DNA from: Macrococcoides bohemicum | Lineage (GTDB): Bacteria; Bacillota; Bacilli; Staphylococcales; Staphylococcaceae | Assembly (NCBI RefSeq): GCF_042658685.1 | Contig: NZ_JBHSQY010000028.1 | DNA: 48,369 nt | Direction: 5' to 3' (one strand) | Part shown: positions 17,102-24,978 of the stretch, one piece after another | How positions within the stretch are numbered: the stretch's first letter is position 1 | Layout of the letters: every line of letters begins with the position of its first letter | Notes under the pieces: generated by a model | What the model saw: the letters and a program-made list of their open reading frames with translations, nothing else | Told to the model about the DNA's origin: nothing | Databases searched by the model: none | Made by a program: the position numbers and the translations under genes

Positions 17102-17117
17102 ACTCGCCTTGTTTTTA
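17078..17117. terminator. Two-way terminator between argH and the alcohol dehydrogenase gene
   Basis: The stem CAAGGCaAGTCTAA / TTAGACTcGCCTTG (one A-C mismatch) includes the argH stop codon and is followed by TTTTT on the plus strand. The convergent gene ends at 17115, so the same hairpin can serve both. Confidence 0.8.
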
Positions 17118-18275
17118 TAATGCAGCTTGATAAATTGACATAATATCTTCTTTTTGAAGTTTATAGAAGTTTCCATAAGGACCATAGATTAAAGTTTTCT
17201 CTGCAAATACTTCTAAGTCTTCTTCTTTTACGCCAACTTCAGATAATTTCGTTGGTGCACCAAGTGAAGTCCAGAAATTAGATATCGCATCAATTCCGAA
17301 ATTAATTTTCTCTTCATCAGATAAACTACTATCGACATCAAATACATCCTCAGCAAACTTGATGAATCGCTCTGGTGATTTCTTACTTACATAACGCATC
17401 CATTCAGGGAATATAATTGCTAAACCAACACCATGAGGAATGTCATATATAGCACTAACTGCATGCTCTAAATTATGTGTTGCCCAGTCCCCAGCATATC
17501 CTAAACGCATGAAACCATTTAATGCAACTGTAGCGCCAAGCATTGTTGTCTCACGTGCTTCGTAGTTATCAGGTTGTTCTATTGCTACAGGACCAGCTTT
17601 CATGATTGCTTTCATTACCCCACTGATCATCGCATCTCCGATTTCAGTATTTGACGCTTCATTGAAATATTGCTCCAGTAAATGACTCATACTATCGATA
17701 ATACCATTTGCTGTCTGATTTTTAGGTAATGTATAGAGTAATTCCGGATTTAACAAACTAAATTTAGGAAATACAAGTGGAGAACCCCAACCAAGTTTTT
17801 CATTTGTTTCCCAGTTAGTAATTACACTTCCTGAATTCATTTCTGAACCAGTAGCTGATATTGTAAGAATCGTTCCAAAAGGAACTGCACTTTCAACAGT
17901 TGCTTTTCTTGTAACGATATCCCATGGATCAACATCGCTTGTTGAAGCAGCAGAGATTAACTTAGTACCGTCAATAACTGAACCACCACCTATTGCAACA
18001 ATAAAATCGATGTTGTTATCTTTAACGGCCTGTACACCTTTTTTTACAGTTGAAAGGCGTGGATTTGGTTCGATACCAGCAAGTTCAAATACATTGTAAC
18101 CTGCTAATAATTTGATAACACGTTCATAAAGACCCGTTTTCTTAATGCTGCCACCACCATATGTTAATAAGATGTTCTTACCCTCAGTAAATTTTTCAAT
18201 CATTTGTGGTAATTGGTCAGTACTCTCTTTTCCAAACACTAAAGTGGTTGGATTTTGAAATGTAAAATCGTTCAT
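17115..18275 (-). CDS. Iron-containing alcohol dehydrogenase (butanol dehydrogenase / YqhD-like)
   Basis: This NAD(P)H-dependent group III alcohol dehydrogenase reduces aldehydes to alcohols. The 386-aa protein shows the nucleotide-binding GGGS (96-99, AIGGGSVIDGTK) and the four metal ligands Asp194, His198, His267 and His281, spaced as in Escherichia coli YqhD. His271 lies between them, and ATGSEMNSGSVI and the DIPHGVGLAI signature are present. The substrate cannot be deduced; butanol, glyceraldehyde or methylglyoxal-type aldehydes are all possible. It is monocistronic, with a terminator before it and the shared one after it. A Rex-like element at 18347-18364 would fit induction at high NADH. 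Confidence 0.88.
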   Translation of the reverse strand: MNDFTFQNPTTLVFGKESTDQLPQMIEKFTEGKNILLTYGGGSIKKTGLYERVIKLLAGYNVFELAGIEPNPRLSTVKKGVQAVKDNNIDFIVAIGGGSVIDGTKLISAASTSDVDPWDIVTRKATVESAVPFGTILTISATGSEMNSGSVITNWETNEKLGWGSPLVFPKFSLLNPELLYTLPKNQTANGIIDSMSHLLEQYFNEASNTEIGDAMISGVMKAIMKAGPVAIEQPDNYEARETTMLGATVALNGFMRLGYAGDWATHNLEHAVSAIYDIPHGVGLAIIFPEWMRYVSKKSPERFIKFAEDVFDVDSSLSDEEKINFGIDAISNFWTSLGAPTKLSEVGVKEEDLEVFAEKTLIYGPYGNFYKLQKEDIMSIYQAAL

Positions 18276-18346
18276 TTTTATAATCTCCTTTCTATTTGTG
18301 TTTATTGTATTAGAAATATTCGATTTTTGGAATTTATTCGACTTAA

Positions 18347-18364
18347 GAATGAATCTTTACACAA
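18347..18364 (-). promoter_or_regulatory. Weak Rex-like element upstream of the alcohol dehydrogenase
   Basis: The minus strand reads TTGTGTAAAGATTCATTC against the Rex consensus TTGTGAAnnnnTTCACAA. The left half is nearly complete and the right half is partial. It lies about 75 bp upstream of the start codon. A TACAAT -10 candidate lies between. Confidence 0.3.
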
Positions 18365-18377
18365 GATATTAGCTTTC

Positions 18378-18400
18378 GAAATTGGTGATATCCCAATTTC
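18378..18400. repeat. 8-bp inverted repeat upstream of the alcohol dehydrogenase
   Basis: GAAATTGG and CCAATTTC flank a 7-bp centre (TGATATC). No U-tract follows on either strand, so an operator is as likely as a transcript hairpin. Confidence 0.45.
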
Positions 18401-18411
18401 AGTACTTATAA

Positions 18412-18443
18412 ATAAAAAAGACACACCCATAAAAGAGTGTGCC
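18412..18443 (-). terminator. Terminator after gudB
   Basis: Minus-strand GGCACACTC and GGGTGTGTC pair over 9 bp with G-U steps around TTTTAT, then TTTTTTAT follows. It lies 10 nt after the gudB stop. Confidence 0.75.
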
Positions 18444-18452
18444 TCAAAAATC

Positions 18453-19700
18453 TTATGCCCATCCACGGTAACGTGCAGCTTCTGCTGTACGTTTAATACC
18501 TACGATGTATGCTGCTAAACGCATATCTACTTTTCTAGCTTCTGCTAATGAATAAACATTATCAAATGCTTTCACTAATTTTTCACGTAATTTTTCATTT
18601 ACTTCTTCTTCTGTCCAGTAGTAACCTTGGTTGTTTTGTACCCACTCGAAGTAAGATACAGTAACGCCACCAGCACTTGCTAAAACGTCAGGTACAAGTA
18701 AGATACCACGTTCAGTTAAAATCTTAGTTGCTTCTGGCGTTGTTGGCCCGTTTGCTGCTTCTACTACGATTTCAGCTTTAATATCATGTGCGTTATCTTT
18801 CGTAATTTGGTTAGAGATTGCTGCTGGTACTAAAATATCACAATCTAATTCAAATAATTCTTTGTTTGTAATTGTATCTTCAAAAAGGTTCGTTACAGTA
18901 CCGAAGCTATCACGACGGTCTAATAAATAATCAATATCTAATCCATTTGGATCATGTAATGCACCATGTGCATCAGAGATACCTACAACTTTAGCACCCA
19001 TGTCATATAAGAACTTCGCTAAAAAGCTTCCTGCGTTACCGAAACCTTGAATAACAACACGTGCGCCTTCAATTTGTTTTCCACGGCGTTTCGCCGCTTC
19101 TTCAATCGCAATTACAACACCTAATGCAGTAGAACGGTCACGGCCTTGTGATCCACCTAATACAATAGGTTTTCCTGTAATAAATCCTGGAGAGTTGAAC
19201 GCATCCATCATGCTATATTCATCCATCATCCAAGCCATGATTTGTGAGTTTGTAAATACATCTGGCGCAGGGATATCTTTTGTTGGTCCAACAAATTGAG
19301 AGATCGCACGAACGTAGCCACGTGATAAGCGTTCTACTTCGTGTATACTCATTTGACGTGGATCACAAACGATTCCACCTTTACCACCACCGTATGGTAA
19401 ATCAACGATACCGCATTTTAAAGTCATCCACATAGATAACGCTTTTACTTCATCTTCGTCAACGTCTGGATGGAAACGAACGCCACCTTTAGTAGGTCCT
19501 ACTGCATCGTTATGTTGTGCACGGTAACCTGTAAAAGTTTTTACTGTTCCATCATCCATCTTAACTGGAATACGCACTGTTAATAAACGTAAAGGTTCTT
19601 TAACCAGATCATACATTCCTTCATCAAAACCAAGTTTATCCAATGCTTCATGAATTATATTTTGTGTAGATGATACTAAACTTGTAGTGTTTTCTGACAT
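18453..19700 (-). CDS. gudB: NAD-dependent glutamate dehydrogenase
   Basis: GudB deaminates glutamate to 2-oxoglutarate and ammonia, feeding amino-acid carbon into the TCA cycle. The 415-aa protein has the substrate pocket KCGIVDLPYGGGKGGIVCDP with the catalytic lysine, the Asp in KDIPAPDVFTNSQIMAW, and the Rossmann motif VVIQGFGNAGS. Length equals staphylococcal GluD. I start at 19700 (MSENTT), with AGAGGG about 7 nt upstream; the longer frame lacks a site. It follows rocD by 92 nt, with its own extended -10 and a cre-like site in the gap. Confidence 0.95.
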   Translation of the reverse strand: MSENTTSLVSSTQNIIHEALDKLGFDEGMYDLVKEPLRLLTVRIPVKMDDGTVKTFTGYRAQHNDAVGPTKGGVRFHPDVDEDEVKALSMWMTLKCGIVDLPYGGGKGGIVCDPRQMSIHEVERLSRGYVRAISQFVGPTKDIPAPDVFTNSQIMAWMMDEYSMMDAFNSPGFITGKPIVLGGSQGRDRSTALGVVIAIEEAAKRRGKQIEGARVVIQGFGNAGSFLAKFLYDMGAKVVGISDAHGALHDPNGLDIDYLLDRRDSFGTVTNLFEDTITNKELFELDCDILVPAAISNQITKDNAHDIKAEIVVEAANGPTTPEATKILTERGILLVPDVLASAGGVTVSYFEWVQNNQGYYWTEEEVNEKLREKLVKAFDNVYSLAEARKVDMRLAAYIVGIKRTAEAARYRGWA

Positions 19701-19741
19701 GTTATTCGCCCTCTTTTTCATTCTTAAGTACTTCAATGTTT

Positions 19742-19750
19742 ATTGTAACA
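19742..19750 (-). promoter_or_regulatory. Extended -10 of a likely gudB promoter
   Basis: Minus-strand TGTTACAAT (TGN plus TACAAT) lies about 42 nt upstream of the gudB start. The -35 region is poor, as is common for extended -10 promoters. Confidence 0.45.
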
Positions 19751-19776
19751 TATTTAAAATCTTTTAAAACCCCTTT

Positions 19777-19792
19777 TTGAAAACGCTGCCAT
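19777..19792. promoter_or_regulatory. cre-like CcpA site between rocD and gudB
   Basis: TTGAAAACGCTGCCAT matches the fixed positions of WTGNAANCGNWNNCWW. It begins directly after the rocD stop codon and lies upstream of the gudB -10. Bound CcpA could repress gudB or block read-through from rocD. CcpA repression of glutamate and ornithine catabolism is known in S. aureus; this site is my reading. Confidence 0.55.
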
Positions 19793-20986
19793 TTATTTTT
19801 CGAATACTGATTTTACTTTTTCAATCGCCCAGTCTAAATCTTCTTGAGAAATGATTAATGGTGGCGCAAAACGAATTACAGTATCATGTGTTTCTTTACA
19901 TAATAAACCTAATTCTTTTAATTGCTCACAGTATGGACGTGCATTTTCAGTTAATTCAACTCCGATAAATAATCCTTTACCACGAACTTCTTTAATAATT
20001 GGGTTATCGATTTCTTTTAACTTAGATTGGAAATATTCTCCTAACTCTAAAGAACGTTCAGATAACTTTTCATCAACTAGAACATCTAAAGCTGCCATTG
20101 AAACTGCACAAGCTAATGGGTTACCACCGAATGTAGAACCATGACTTCCTGCATTGAATACTTCTAAAATTTCTTTATCCGCTAATACACATGAGATAGG
20201 AAATACTCCGCCACCTAATGCTTTACCTAAAATGTACATATCAGGGACTACGTTATCCCAGTCAGTTGCGAATAATTTACCAGAACGTCCAAGACCAGCT
20301 TGAATTTCATCAGCGATAAATAATACATTATTTTCAGTACAAAGATCACGAACTTCTTTTAAGAATCCGTCTTTTGGAATGTTGATTCCTGCTTCACCTT
20401 GAATTGGCTCAAGTAATACTGCAGCAGTGTTAGGTGTGATTGCTGCTTTAATTTGTTCAATATCACCAAACTCAACTAATTTAAAGCCGCCTAATAATGG
20501 ACCATATCCACGTTGATATTCTGCTTCACTTGATAAAGAAACTGCTGCCATTGTACGACCATGGAAATTACCTTTCATTGCAATAATTTCAGCTTGATCT
20601 TTTGCAACACCTTTAACATCATAAGCCCAACGACGTGCTGCTTTAATAGCAGTTTCAACCGCTTCAGCACCTGTATTCATCGGTAATACCATTTCTTTAC
20701 CAGCAAGCTTACAAATCTTTTCATACCAAGGACCTAATTGATCACTGTGGAATGCACGTGAAGTTAATGTAACACGATCAGCCTGATCTTTTAAAGCTTG
20801 TATAATTTTAGGATGACGGTGACCTTGGTTAACTGCTGAATAAGCAGATAACATGTCCATGTACTTATTCCCTTCAGGATCTTTTACCCATACACCTTCA
20901 GCTTCAGAGATAACAATCGGAAGTGGATGATAGTTTGGTGCACCATAATGATTTGTAATTTCAATGATATCTTGTGATTTAGTCAT
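19793..20986 (-). CDS. rocD: Ornithine aminotransferase
   Basis: RocD moves the delta-amino group of ornithine to 2-oxoglutarate, giving glutamate-5-semialdehyde/P5C and glutamate. The 397-aa class III aminotransferase has the PLP lysine at Lys255 (YILGKALGGG), the Asp of ADEIQAGLGRSG, PMNTGAEAVETA, and GSHGSTFGGNPLA. The product feeds PruA next door. The ATG at 20986 has AAGGAG upstream, and a terminator-type hairpin ends only about 23 nt upstream of it. rocD is therefore either read through from pruA or has a hairpin in its leader. Confidence 0.95.
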   Translation of the reverse strand: MTKSQDIIEITNHYGAPNYHPLPIVISEAEGVWVKDPEGNKYMDMLSAYSAVNQGHRHPKIIQALKDQADRVTLTSRAFHSDQLGPWYEKICKLAGKEMVLPMNTGAEAVETAIKAARRWAYDVKGVAKDQAEIIAMKGNFHGRTMAAVSLSSEAEYQRGYGPLLGGFKLVEFGDIEQIKAAITPNTAAVLLEPIQGEAGINIPKDGFLKEVRDLCTENNVLFIADEIQAGLGRSGKLFATDWDNVVPDMYILGKALGGGVFPISCVLADKEILEVFNAGSHGSTFGGNPLACAVSMAALDVLVDEKLSERSLELGEYFQSKLKEIDNPIIKEVRGKGLFIGVELTENARPYCEQLKELGLLCKETHDTVIRFAPPLIISQEDLDWAIEKVKSVFEK

Positions 20987-21004
20987 TATTATTCTCCTTT
21001 TTTA

Positions 21005-21033
21005 GAAAAGCAGTAGTGCCTTGCACTACTGCT
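21005..21033 (-). terminator. Hairpin between pruA and rocD (terminator or attenuator)
   Basis: AGCAGTAGTG (21009-21018) and its exact complement (21024-21033) form a perfect 10-bp stem with a 5-nt loop. Only TTTTCT follows on the minus strand, so termination may be partial. The rocD ribosome binding site begins about 10 nt later. Confidence 0.65.
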
Positions 21034-21083
21034 ATATTTATTTGATTATTTTATTTTCATTTATTTATGAAACAAATACTTTC

Positions 21084-22628
21084 TTATAACATTTCTGAAG
21101 TTGTTTTACCTTGCATATGAAGTACTAGGTAATCAGGTCCACCGGCTTTAGAGTCTGTACCTGACATTTTGAATCCACCAAATGGTTGGTATCCAACAAT
21201 TGCACCTGTACATCCACGGTTGAAGTATAAGTTACCTACATGGAAGTCACGACGTGCTTCTTCTAAATGCTCACGATTATTTGTAATTACTGCACCAGTT
21301 AAACCGTAATCAGTATCGTTTGCAAATTTGATAGCTTCTTTGAAATCTTTAGCTTTAGCAATACCTACAACAGGTCCAAAGATTTCTTCCTGCATAATAC
21401 GGTCATCATGTTTAACATCTACAAATACTGTAGGATTTACGAAATTACCAACAGACTCTTCTGTAGTTCCTCCAACTAATAATCTACCTTCTTGTTTACC
21501 AATTTCAATATATTCTTTAATTTTGTTTAAAGATTTTTCATCGATAACAGGACCCATGAAGTGTTCGTTAGTTTCTGGATTACCAACAGTTAATTTTTCT
21601 GTTTTTTCTTTAACTTTTGCAACTACTTCATCATAAACGTCTTCTAAAACGATTGCACGAGAACATGCAGAACATTTTTGACCTGAGAAACCGAAAGCAG
21701 ATTTAACAATCGATTCAGCTGCTAATTCTAAATCAGCTTCGCTGTCAACTACGATTGTATCTTTCCCACCCATTTCAGCGATAACACGTTTTAAGTTTAA
21801 TTGACCTTCGTGAACTTTTGCTGCACGCTCATAAATATGAACACCAACATCACGTGAACCTGTGAATGAAACGAAACGCGTATCAACGTGATCCACAATG
21901 AAGTCACCGATATCACGGCTTGAACCAGGAATGTAGTTTACTACACCTTTAGGCATACCAGCTTCTTCTAAAACTTCTACGAATTTATATGCAACTACAG
22001 AAGTGTTTGAAGATGGTTTTAATAATACTGTGTTACCAGTTACTAATGGCGCAACAGTAGTTCCAGCCATAATTGCTAATGGGAAGTTCCATGGTGAGAT
22101 AACTACACCAACACCTAAGGCGATATAGTCATAACGGTTGAATTCGCCTGGACGGCTTTCAACTTTAACACCATCTTTAAGACGTAACATTTCACGCGCG
22201 TAAAACTCTAAGAAGTCGATACATTCTGCAGTATCTGCATCAGCTTCGTTCCATGGTTTACCTGCTTCTTTTACTAATAACGCAGAGAATTCAAATTTTC
22301 TGCGTCGAATAATCGCTGCTGCACGGAATAAAATATCAGCGCGCATTGCAGGATTAGTAGATCTCCATGTTTCAAATGTTTCTTTCGCAATAGCCATAGC
22401 TTTCTCAGCATGCTCTTGTGTTGCTTGAGATACATGACCAATTGTTTCTTCTCTATTAGCAGGATTAAATGAACGTAATTTGTTATCAGTCATAATACGT
22501 TCTCCACCAATTACTAACGGATAATCTTCTCCTAAATATGCATTTACTGTTTCTAAGCCTTTTAACATTGCTTGTTTATTTTCCTCGATGCTAAAGTCTG
22601 TGAATGGTTCGTGTTTGTACGAAATCAT
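21084..22628 (-). CDS. pruA: 1-pyrroline-5-carboxylate dehydrogenase (RocA/PruA type)
   Basis: This aldehyde dehydrogenase oxidises P5C/glutamate semialdehyde to glutamate with NAD+, the second step of proline and ornithine breakdown. The 514-aa protein has the ALDH hallmarks: VISPWNFPLAI, the nucleotide-binding GSRDVGVHI region (FTGS), the general base in VIAEMGGKD, and the catalytic Cys319 in SGQKCSACSR. Length and the YKHEPFTDF start match Bacillus RocA/PruA. GAGGAGG precedes the ATG. A proline dehydrogenase (putA/fadM) is not in the window. A TTGAAG-17-CATTAT promoter candidate and a TTTATGCA inverted repeat lie upstream. Confidence 0.95.
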   Translation of the reverse strand: MISYKHEPFTDFSIEENKQAMLKGLETVNAYLGEDYPLVIGGERIMTDNKLRSFNPANREETIGHVSQATQEHAEKAMAIAKETFETWRSTNPAMRADILFRAAAIIRRRKFEFSALLVKEAGKPWNEADADTAECIDFLEFYAREMLRLKDGVKVESRPGEFNRYDYIALGVGVVISPWNFPLAIMAGTTVAPLVTGNTVLLKPSSNTSVVAYKFVEVLEEAGMPKGVVNYIPGSSRDIGDFIVDHVDTRFVSFTGSRDVGVHIYERAAKVHEGQLNLKRVIAEMGGKDTIVVDSEADLELAAESIVKSAFGFSGQKCSACSRAIVLEDVYDEVVAKVKEKTEKLTVGNPETNEHFMGPVIDEKSLNKIKEYIEIGKQEGRLLVGGTTEESVGNFVNPTVFVDVKHDDRIMQEEIFGPVVGIAKAKDFKEAIKFANDTDYGLTGAVITNNREHLEEARRDFHVGNLYFNRGCTGAIVGYQPFGGFKMSGTDSKAGGPDYLVLHMQGKTTSEML

Positions 22629-22736
22629 TACATTGCCTCCTCTTTGTTTGTTAATTAGAAAACCCTTACATACTATATAATGACTAATTTTAAGAAATAC
22701 TTCAACCCTTAATACTTAAATTTTGCAAAATAATTT

Positions 22737-22758
22737 TTTATGCACAAACATGCATAAA
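22737..22758. repeat. Inverted repeat TTTATGCA-N6-TGCATAAA upstream of pruA
   Basis: Perfect 8-bp arms with a CAAACA centre, about 110 bp upstream of the pruA start and upstream of the TTGAAG -35 candidate. This position fits an activator or repressor operator, but it is not a site I can name. Confidence 0.5.
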
Positions 22759-22796
22759 TTAAAGAAAGAAACTACAGTACTATTGTAGTTTCTTTC
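22755..22796 (-). terminator. Terminator at the end of the S1-domain gene
   Basis: 13-bp perfect arms (22764-22776 and 22784-22796) contain the stop codon region and are followed on the minus strand by TTTAATTTAT. Confidence 0.65.
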
Positions 22797-23154
22797 CCTT
22801 TTCTACCCATTCCGGTAGTTTTTCTCGTAACGATTCGAAACCAATATTTTCTGGTTGCTTAAGTTCTTCAAGTACTGATTTCTTTTCCTTTTTTCGTTCC
22901 TGACGTTTAAAATAATCGTTTTCTTTTAAAGATAAATTTAATTTACCATCTTCAGAAATATCGAGAATTTTCGCTTTAACAATTTGACCCACTGAAAGAA
23001 ATAAATTTAAGTTGTGTACATAATCATTCATCACTTCAGAGATATGTATTAATCCCTCTGTATGCTGATCAGTCTCAACAAACGCTCCATATGGTTGTAT
23101 GCCTGTCACTTTAACTTTAATAAACTGTCCCTTTTTATACTTTTTATTCATCAT
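22780..23154 (-). CDS. yugI: S1-domain RNA-binding protein (YugI / general stress protein 13 type)
   Basis: The 124-aa protein consists of one N-terminal S1 domain (about 6-75). Its landmarks are GQFIKVKVTGIQPYGAFVE, GLIHISE, VGQIVKAKILDI and GKLNLSLK. A charged tail follows, rich in Lys and Glu and ending PEWVEKGKKLQ. S1 proteins of this type (YugI/GSP13, CvfD) bind RNA or ribosomes and act in post-transcriptional control. Two adjacent Met codons (23154, 23151) are equally possible starts. It lies about 75 nt downstream of the DUF1871 gene, after a terminator, so it probably has its own promoter. Confidence 0.85.
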   Translation of the reverse strand: MMNKKYKKGQFIKVKVTGIQPYGAFVETDQHTEGLIHISEVMNDYVHNLNLFLSVGQIVKAKILDISEDGKLNLSLKENDYFKRQERKKEKKSVLEELKQPENIGFESLREKLPEWVEKGKKLQ

Positions 23155-23202
23155 ATTTATCCCTCATTTTTAATATCATTATTTTACCATAAAAATGTGT
23201 AT

Positions 23203-23235
23203 AAAAAAATCATGTAGCTAATAAGATGCTACACG
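23203..23235 (-). terminator. Terminator after the DUF1871 gene
   Basis: Minus-strand CGTGTAGC and GCTACATG pair (one G-U) around a 9-nt loop, then ATTTTTTTAT follows. The stem overlaps the stop codon at 23229. Confidence 0.7.
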
Positions 23236-23486
23236 ATTTCGCAAGTTGCACGTAATTTATAAATTTCATTTAAAATATCTTTAATTTCTTGTTTATCAGG
23301 TGACTGTTCGAAACTGTGCATGAAAATTTCTGATATTCTCTGAATTGTTTCATCAAAAGATAATTTTTGATGTACAATATCCATTATTTCGTAATATTCC
23401 ATATCTCCCTGAGAAGCATCTTCAAGTTGCATCGGGTTCCAGTTGTTTAAGATTTTGTACATTGCTATATTAAAATCTGGATTCAT
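23229..23486 (-). CDS. Small DUF1871 (YugE-like) protein
   Basis: This 85-aa soluble, acidic, helical protein has motifs such as ILNNWNPMQL, YEIMDIVHQ and IQRISEIF. The overall pattern is that of the DUF1871 family, to which B. subtilis YugE belongs; no biochemical role is known. I chose the ATG at 23486 because a GAGGA site lies about 8 nt upstream; the TTG at 23501 has none. It overlaps the end of the small membrane-protein gene by 17 nt, so the two are cotranscribed. Confidence 0.65.
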   Translation of the reverse strand: MNPDFNIAMYKILNNWNPMQLEDASQGDMEYYEIMDIVHQKLSFDETIQRISEIFMHSFEQSPDKQEIKDILNEIYKLRATCEIV

Positions 23487-23673
23487 GGCGTTCATCCTCA
23501 AGTTTTCGCATCACTTCAGCTTCAAATATTTTAAACTTTTCTTCCTGTTTCTGTGAATTTCTTTTAAACAATTTAAAAGAAATATAAGCAAGTATCATAA
23601 AGAATATTAATGATAACACTGCCGGGACATATTCCCACTTATTTTCCGGAAAATATAAAAAATCCATCATCAT
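23470..23673 (-). CDS. Small single-span membrane protein of unknown function
   Basis: I do not recognise this 67-aa protein. It has one membrane helix (about residues 16-36, VPAVLSLIFFMILAYISF) followed by a highly charged helix-forming tail (KRNSQKQEEKFKIFEAEVMRK) that could form a short coiled coil in the cytoplasm. Three ATGs in a row sit at the start, with AGGGG just upstream. It overlaps the DUF1871 gene and shares its transcript, the only hint of a functional link. Confidence 0.6.
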   Translation of the reverse strand: MMMDFLYFPENKWEYVPAVLSLIFFMILAYISFKLFKRNSQKQEEKFKIFEAEVMRKLEDERHESRF

Positions 23674-23717
23674 GCATCACCCCTAATCTAATAAATTATT
23701 ATAACATTAAAAATCCA

Positions 23718-23756
23718 CAAAAAAAGAATAAGTCATGAACATTTCATGACTTATTC
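23718..23756 (-). terminator. Terminator after ppiB
   Basis: GAATAAGTCATGAA (23726-23739) and its exact complement (23743-23756) form a 14-bp stem with a 3-nt loop and a run of seven U on the minus strand. Confidence 0.85.
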
Positions 23757-23792
23757 CAGGTCGTCGCCAAAGTGTTTAGTCCTATGCAACAA

Positions 23793-24386
23793 TTATTTTA
23801 ATATGTTAATCTTCTCAATCACTACATCTTCTAACGGTTTGTCTTGAGCGCCAACCTGAACATTAGCGATTGTTTCTAATACATCAAATCCTTCTACTAC
23901 TTGACCAAATACTGTATGTTTTTGATCTAGCCATGGTGTTCCGCCAACTTCAGCATATTTATCAACAATCTCTTCTGGCCATCCACCTTGCTTTAATTGT
24001 GATAACATTTGAGCTGGTACTTGTTTCATTTGAACGATGAAGAATTGAGAACCGTTAGTATTTGGTCCCGCATTAGCCATAGATAAAGCACCATATAAGT
24101 TGAATGCTTCCATAGAAAATTCGTCTTCAAACTTATCTCCGTAAATACTTTCTCCACCCATACCAGTTCCAGTTGGGTCTCCACCTTGAATCATGAAATC
24201 ATTAATAACACGGTGGAAGATAATACCTTCATAATATCCTTTTTCAGATAACTGAATAAAGTTTTCAACTGTTTTTGGTGCAACTTCCGGGAATAATTTA
24301 ATTTTCATCGTTCCTTTTGTTGTTACCAATTCTACTAAACGTTCATTTTCTGAAATTTCTGTATTTAATTGCGGAAAATTAGTCAT
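23793..24386 (-). CDS. ppiB: Peptidyl-prolyl cis-trans isomerase, cyclophilin type
   Basis: A cytoplasmic cyclophilin that speeds isomerisation of Xaa-Pro bonds. The 197-aa protein has the cyclophilin core: KTVENFIQLSEKGYY, IIFHRVINDFMIQGGDPTGTG with the catalytic Arg, SMANAGPNTNGSQFFI, and HTVFGQVVEGFDVLE. There is no signal peptide. An insertion between the Gln-rich strand and HTVFGQV (QVPAQMLSQLKQGGWPEEIV) is typical of the staphylococcal form. AAGGAG precedes the ATG. It is divergent from kapB with about 60 nt between. Confidence 0.93.
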   Translation of the reverse strand: MTNFPQLNTEISENERLVELVTTKGTMKIKLFPEVAPKTVENFIQLSEKGYYEGIIFHRVINDFMIQGGDPTGTGMGGESIYGDKFEDEFSMEAFNLYGALSMANAGPNTNGSQFFIVQMKQVPAQMLSQLKQGGWPEEIVDKYAEVGGTPWLDQKHTVFGQVVEGFDVLETIANVQVGAQDKPLEDVVIEKINILK

Positions 24387-24448
24387 TTTTAAGCTCCTTC
24401 ATGATATGATTATTACCATAATATATTAACACAAAAAGGATGAGAAAT

Positions 24449-24832
24449 ATGTATTTTAGACTTATGCACAAATCTGGTATTTATATTGTAGAGAAAGTTC
24501 AGGATCACCCTAATGGTGTTCTGGTTAGCATTGAAAGTGTTATCACTCACCCAATGCAGGGAGATTTGCATAATAGAGGAGAAGTTGAAAATGTATTCTT
24601 CCATGAGCGTAAAGCACTTTCTCATAAAGAAAAACGTGTGGTAGATGAAAATTTACTGAAACCTTATACAGATAAAGTACTCCCATATGTTGAATCATTA
24701 ATTCAGGCAGTATCAAAAATGGAGCAAAAACTAAAAAATGAAGATACTCCTTTTAATAGTAAGGCACTTGATACGTTATCAAATATTAAATATGATTATG
24801 AACGTCAATACAAGTTTTCTTTCCCGGAATAA
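24449..24832 (+). CDS. kapB: KapB-family protein (kinase-associated protein B)
   Basis: This 127-aa protein resembles KapB of Bacillus. It opens with a small barrel domain (YFRLMHKSGIYIVEKV, ending with LVSIESVITHPMQGDLHN) and closes with a charged helical part containing KALSHKEKRVV. In B. subtilis KapB promotes the phosphorelay through KinB, but staphylococci lack sporulation and the role there is unknown. Despite the name, I see no lipobox. I start at 24449 because AAGGAT lies about 8 nt upstream; the ATG at 24440 is too close. It keeps its usual place between ppiB and the mnh operon. Confidence 0.7.
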   Translation: MYFRLMHKSGIYIVEKVQDHPNGVLVSIESVITHPMQGDLHNRGEVENVFFHERKALSHKEKRVVDENLLKPYTDKVLPYVESLIQAVSKMEQKLKNEDTPFNSKALDTLSNIKYDYERQYKFSFPE

Positions 24833-24949
24833 AAAAGTGACAATTATATGACGATTTTTTAATTTTAATCTGTTTCTTCTTATTTAAGGAATATATTATA
24901 CGTTGTCACCATATTAAACTATTAGAAATCAATCCGTTTATTTTTCTTG

Positions 24950-24955
24950 TATAAT
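24950..24955 (+). promoter_or_regulatory. Likely -10 box of the mnh operon
   Basis: TATAAT lies 23 nt before the mnhA ATG, with AAAGGAGG in between. No good -35 at 17 nt is seen, so the promoter may depend on an activator. The transcript leader would be only about 17 nt. Confidence 0.5.
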
Positions 24956-24978
24956 AAAATACTAAAGGAGGTTTTAAG

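Noticed and set aside
19851..20144. Plus-strand open frame of 97 codons inside rocD
   Set aside because: Antisense shadow of a strongly conserved aminotransferase; composition reflects the rocD codons.
24413..24625. Minus-strand open frame of 70 codons over kapB
   Set aside because: Antisense to kapB, no ribosome binding site, and no conserved motif.
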